Below, in pieces: positions 61,275 through 64,000 of a stretch of DNA of 64,000 nucleotides. Within the stretch, counting starts at the first letter, position 1. The number at the start of each line of letters is the position of its first letter. The stretch is from Ruminococcus flavefaciens (GTDB lineage Bacteria > Bacteroidota > Bacteroidia > Bacteroidales > P3), in contig JAMPAI010000007.1 of assembly GCA_023667315.1 (NCBI GenBank), positions 1 through 64,000 on the forward strand. Reading direction: 5' to 3'. A model generated the notes under the pieces. It saw only the letters and a list, made by a program, of their open reading frames with translations, ran no database searches and was not told where the DNA came from. A program made the translations under genes and the position numbers.

Positions 61275-63626
61275 ATGATTAATTTTCATTCCTTTCTAAA
61301 ATTCTTGAACCGGAACAAGGTTTATACCGTCATCAATGTATTCGGGCTGGCCGTCTCGCTGATGTTCGTGATTCTGATTTTTGTCTATGCGTGGCAGGAA
61401 TTCACTGTGGATAAATTTCAGGCGGACAGGGAACGGATTTATGTAGAATACGATTTCGGGGCGGATGGCGAAGATGGGCCGGGCGACGGGCTTCCCGTGG
61501 CCTATTGGCTCAAAGAGCGTTTTCCCGACATTGAGGAAATCTGTCCGGTCATCACCACGCAATTCCACGGGGGCAAGAGCGTGATATGGCACGACACCAA
61601 GATAACCGCCAAGATGAGTTGTGCCGAAAGCAATTTCTTTACTTTCTTCTCGTTTCCCTTGAAAAGCGGCGCACCCGGGCAGGTGTTGCAGGATGAATAC
61701 AGCGCGGTGGTTTCCGAGACCTTTGCCCGAAAACTGTTCGGCAGCGAGGAGCCGATAGGGCAGAGTATCAAGATTAGCGAAGAAACTTCGGTAACGGTTA
61801 CCGGCGTGATGTACGACATTTCCCGTTCAGTGATTCCCTATGCCGATTTGATTGTGCGGGTGGAAAGGGCGGAGGAATTCAATCATTTCATCAGCAAGCA
61901 GAATGCCAGCAATGCCGGTGCCAGCGTGGTCTTTCTCAAGATGTATCCGGGCAAGGACATGAACGCGCATCGGGACGAAGTGTTGGAAATGTACAAGGAA
62001 AGGTATTGGATCTTTTACCGCGAATTTTGCACGGATGTGTGCTGGAAACCCTTGCGGGAGGCTTACTTCTCTGCAGGAGGCTCGTTGATAGAAACGGGCG
62101 ACAAACGTTTCGTGTCGGTGCTTTTTGCGGTGGGCTTGCTGATACTTTTCTTCGCCATCTTCAACTACATCAACCTTACCGTGGCCCAGTCGGGCAGCCG
62201 AGCCAAGGAAATGGCCACCCGCCGTCTGTTGGGTTCCTCGCGGGGCGGCATCGTGTTCCGCTTGGTGGTGGAAGCGCTCCTGCTTACGGCGGTTTCCTAT
62301 CTGCTGGCCTTGTTGTTGGCCACGGCGGTGAAGCCGGTGTCGGAACGCCTCTTGCAGACCACGCTCGACTTTTCGCTTCTGCTTTCGCCCGCCTGCATCG
62401 CCCTTGCCGTAGGCTTTGTGGTGCTGATAGGTGCGCTCACGGGCATCCTGCCTGCTGTCTTGATCTCGGCCGCCAAGCCGGTGGAAGTGGTGCGCGGCTC
62501 GTTCCGCCGCCGTTCCAAGATGGTGTTCAGCAAGTATTTTATCGGCTTTCAGAACGCCATTACCATTGTGATGCTGGCCGTTTCGTTGGTCATGGTGTTG
62601 CAGATGCGCCACCTGATACACGCTCCCTTGGGCTACAATACACTCAACGTAATTGATATTACGTATGTCTTAGGGGTTGACGACAAGGTATTGATGGACA
62701 AATTGTCTTCGGTACCCAGCGTAAAGCGGGTGGGAACCTCCCAAGGGACGCCTTTCGACGGGGGCAATAATAGTTCGGGAGACTATTGCGGCAGGCAGTT
62801 GTCGGTGCAGTGGATCTTTATGGATACGGCGGCTTTCCATATGTTGGGATTCCAGAAGGTGTATGAGAACTCCCGAAAGCAGACAATGCGTCAGGACGAC
62901 AGATATGATTTCGAAATTTATCCCACCGCATTTGCCATGCAGGAAATGGGCTTGCCCCAGGATGCTGACGAATTTGATTTGGGCGGACAGGAAAAGATTC
63001 CTGTTTGCGGGGTAATCGGCAATTTCAGAAGGGCTAATATCCTGAGAAAGGAACAGCCTTTTGTGGTGGGGGTGACAAACGACGTGTTAGAAGATGCGTG
63101 GAATCTCTTGGTGGAGGTGCAGGGCGATCCGGTAAGGGCGTACGATGAGGTGATGGGCGCGATAAGGGAACTTACCGACGGGGAAGTGGAGGCCAAGTTT
63201 ATCGACCAAGAGGTGCGGGAGTCGTTCGATTCGCAACGCCGCATGACGCAGATTGTGTCCATCTTCACCTGTATGGCCATCCTTATTTCGGTGCTGGGAC
63301 TGGTGGCGATGTCCATCTACTTTATCCGCCAGCGGGCGCAGGAAGTGGCGGTGCGCAAGGTGTTCGGCGCCGACAACCGCACGGTGCTCTTCCGCGTGGT
63401 GCGCTCGTTCCTGCTCTACGTGCTCTATGGCTTCGTGGTGGCCTTCCCCGTGTCGTGGTACATCGCGGTGAAATGGCGCTCGGGCTATTCCTACCGCATA
63501 GCCTTCAACCCGCTCTACATCGTGGCCGCCGGCCTCTTCTGCATGGCGGTCTCCTTCGTGGCCGTCTATTTCCAAAGCCGCCGTGCCGCCCACGCAAATC
63601 CTGTGGAGAGTTTGCGGGAGGTGTAA
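61275..63626 (+). CDS. Second MacB/FtsX-type ABC transporter permease
   Basis: 783 aa from the ATG at 61275; the frame is open 28 codons upstream inside the ATPase gene, so the later ATG is preferred. Same double-FtsX plan: VYTVINVFGLAVSLMFVILIFVY, a periplasmic domain, LFAVGLLILFFAIFNYINL with SRAKEMATRRLLGSSRGG, then a second unit ending with SIFTCMAILISVLGLVAMSIYF, AQEVAVRKVFGAD and two terminal helices. It is likely the partner or alternative of the first permease, the pair giving a hetero-dimeric transporter. Confidence 0.93.
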   Translation: MINFHSFLKFLNRNKVYTVINVFGLAVSLMFVILIFVYAWQEFTVDKFQADRERIYVEYDFGADGEDGPGDGLPVAYWLKERFPDIEEICPVITTQFHGGKSVIWHDTKITAKMSCAESNFFTFFSFPLKSGAPGQVLQDEYSAVVSETFARKLFGSEEPIGQSIKISEETSVTVTGVMYDISRSVIPYADLIVRVERAEEFNHFISKQNASNAGASVVFLKMYPGKDMNAHRDEVLEMYKERYWIFYREFCTDVCWKPLREAYFSAGGSLIETGDKRFVSVLFAVGLLILFFAIFNYINLTVAQSGSRAKEMATRRLLGSSRGGIVFRLVVEALLLTAVSYLLALLLATAVKPVSERLLQTTLDFSLLLSPACIALAVGFVVLIGALTGILPAVLISAAKPVEVVRGSFRRRSKMVFSKYFIGFQNAITIVMLAVSLVMVLQMRHLIHAPLGYNTLNVIDITYVLGVDDKVLMDKLSSVPSVKRVGTSQGTPFDGGNNSSGDYCGRQLSVQWIFMDTAAFHMLGFQKVYENSRKQTMRQDDRYDFEIYPTAFAMQEMGLPQDADEFDLGGQEKIPVCGVIGNFRRANILRKEQPFVVGVTNDVLEDAWNLLVEVQGDPVRAYDEVMGAIRELTDGEVEAKFIDQEVRESFDSQRRMTQIVSIFTCMAILISVLGLVAMSIYFIRQRAQEVAVRKVFGADNRTVLFRVVRSFLLYVLYGFVVAFPVSWYIAVKWRSGYSYRIAFNPLYIVAAGLFCMAVSFVAVYFQSRRAAHANPVESLREV

Positions 63627-63650
63627 GGATTGTAGTTTATTCCCTAATTT

Positions 63651-63685
63651 GTGTCCGTTGCGGTAACCTATGCTGCAACGGACAC
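63651..63685. terminator. Perfect hairpin after the export operon
   Basis: GTGTCCGTTGC (63651-63661) pairs perfectly with GCAACGGACAC (63675-63685). No U-run follows on either strand, so termination is likely but not classical. Confidence 0.5.
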
Positions 63686-63717
63686 AAAATAAATTAATGT
63701 ACGTACCGGTGTAGTGA

Positions 63718-63951
63718 CTATAATTGAGGTGCAGATACGGGTGGTGCGGCTTTTTCCATGCGGTAGTCGTAGTCGGCAAGGTCTTCCGCCATCGAGAAGT
63801 GTTCGGTTTCATACGCCATCACCACTTCCGACATAATGGAAAGTTCCATGGATTCGGGACTGGCGTCTATAGGCTCATCGGGTACGATATGGATGAGTTC
63901 ATCAATCCTTTTACGGGCGTAGTCGTATTGTTCTTTCGTGTAGTTACACAT
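63718..63951 (-). CDS. Small protein resembling the N-terminal part of HigA-like antitoxins
   Basis: 77 aa. MCNYTKEQYDYARKRIDELIHIV, then PESMELSIMSEVVMAYETEHFSM is the helical stretch that precedes the helix-turn-helix in HigA/XRE-type antitoxins of Bacteroidota, but here the HTH is missing and the chain ends ADYDYRMEKAAPPVSAPQL. It may be a stand-alone derivative or a truncated gene. The window ends 49 bp upstream of its start; no toxin gene is visible. Confidence 0.6.
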   Translation of the reverse strand: MCNYTKEQYDYARKRIDELIHIVPDEPIDASPESMELSIMSEVVMAYETEHFSMAEDLADYDYRMEKAAPPVSAPQL

Positions 63952-64000
63952 ATTGCCAAACTTTTAAAGGGTTGAACAATCTGTTATTTTATCGTATTCC

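Overview
The window is a chromosomal segment of a Bacteroidota bacterium, most likely order Bacteroidales. The pointers are: Bacteroidota-type -7 promoter boxes (TAnnTTTG) in front of many genes, few Shine-Dalgarno sites, FtsK followed by a LolA-like gene, a Bacteroidota-type LptD, an amidase followed by an MCE protein, a bifunctional RibBA, and many lipoproteins with SxxC-type lipoboxes. I cannot fix the genus. Core genes are GC-rich; several accessory blocks are visibly AT-richer.

Layout. 1-91 is the 3' end of a 5S rRNA and its terminator, so an rRNA operon ends here. 350-29436 is mostly housekeeping: a lipoprotein, purD, an active/inactive M16 peptidase pair, a SPOR-like protein, tRNA-Gln, YfhO and GT2 envelope glycosylation genes, CorA, RibBA, LolA-like/FtsK, glycerate kinase, LysE, TrxB, ElbB, DprA, a five-gene operon (tadA, cdd, a 244-aa unknown, MoxR ATPase, VWA protein), groES-groEL, a small unknown gene plus dapA, and argS. 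29557-32080 is an acquired AT-rich restriction-modification pair beside the wreck of a RhuM-family gene. 32081-40213 returns to core functions: DMT transporter, LptD-like, amidase, MCE, urocanate hydratase.

40304-47400 is a defence/accessory island: an AbiEii-type toxin with a DUF6922-like partner, an MFS gene flanked on both sides by exact 33-bp-period repeats, a RloA/RloB (AbiL-like) pair, two small basic or charged proteins, a truncated second copy of the MFS 5' region, and a lipoprotein preceded by a long structured leader.

47396-63626 looks like one regulatory and transport unit split by insertions. An AlbA/Schlafen-type ATP-binding protein carrying 11-bp tandem repeats overlaps by ATGA an NtrC-type sigma-54 response regulator, which overlaps a soluble histidine kinase. 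About 3.8 kb downstream, a canonical sigma-54 promoter (TGGCACG-N4-TTGC) with two 17-bp palindromes about 90 and 110 bp upstream of the expected start drives a TolC-HlyD-FtsX-ABC ATPase-FtsX export operon. Between them sit a convergent M20 peptidase whose 3' end runs into a frameshifted AraC helix-turn-helix remnant, and a DUF4143-type ATPase with two compensating frameshifts. This kinase/regulator to palindrome/sigma-54 to exporter circuit is the most complete system readable from sequence alone.

All functional names are from reading motifs by eye; no database search was run.
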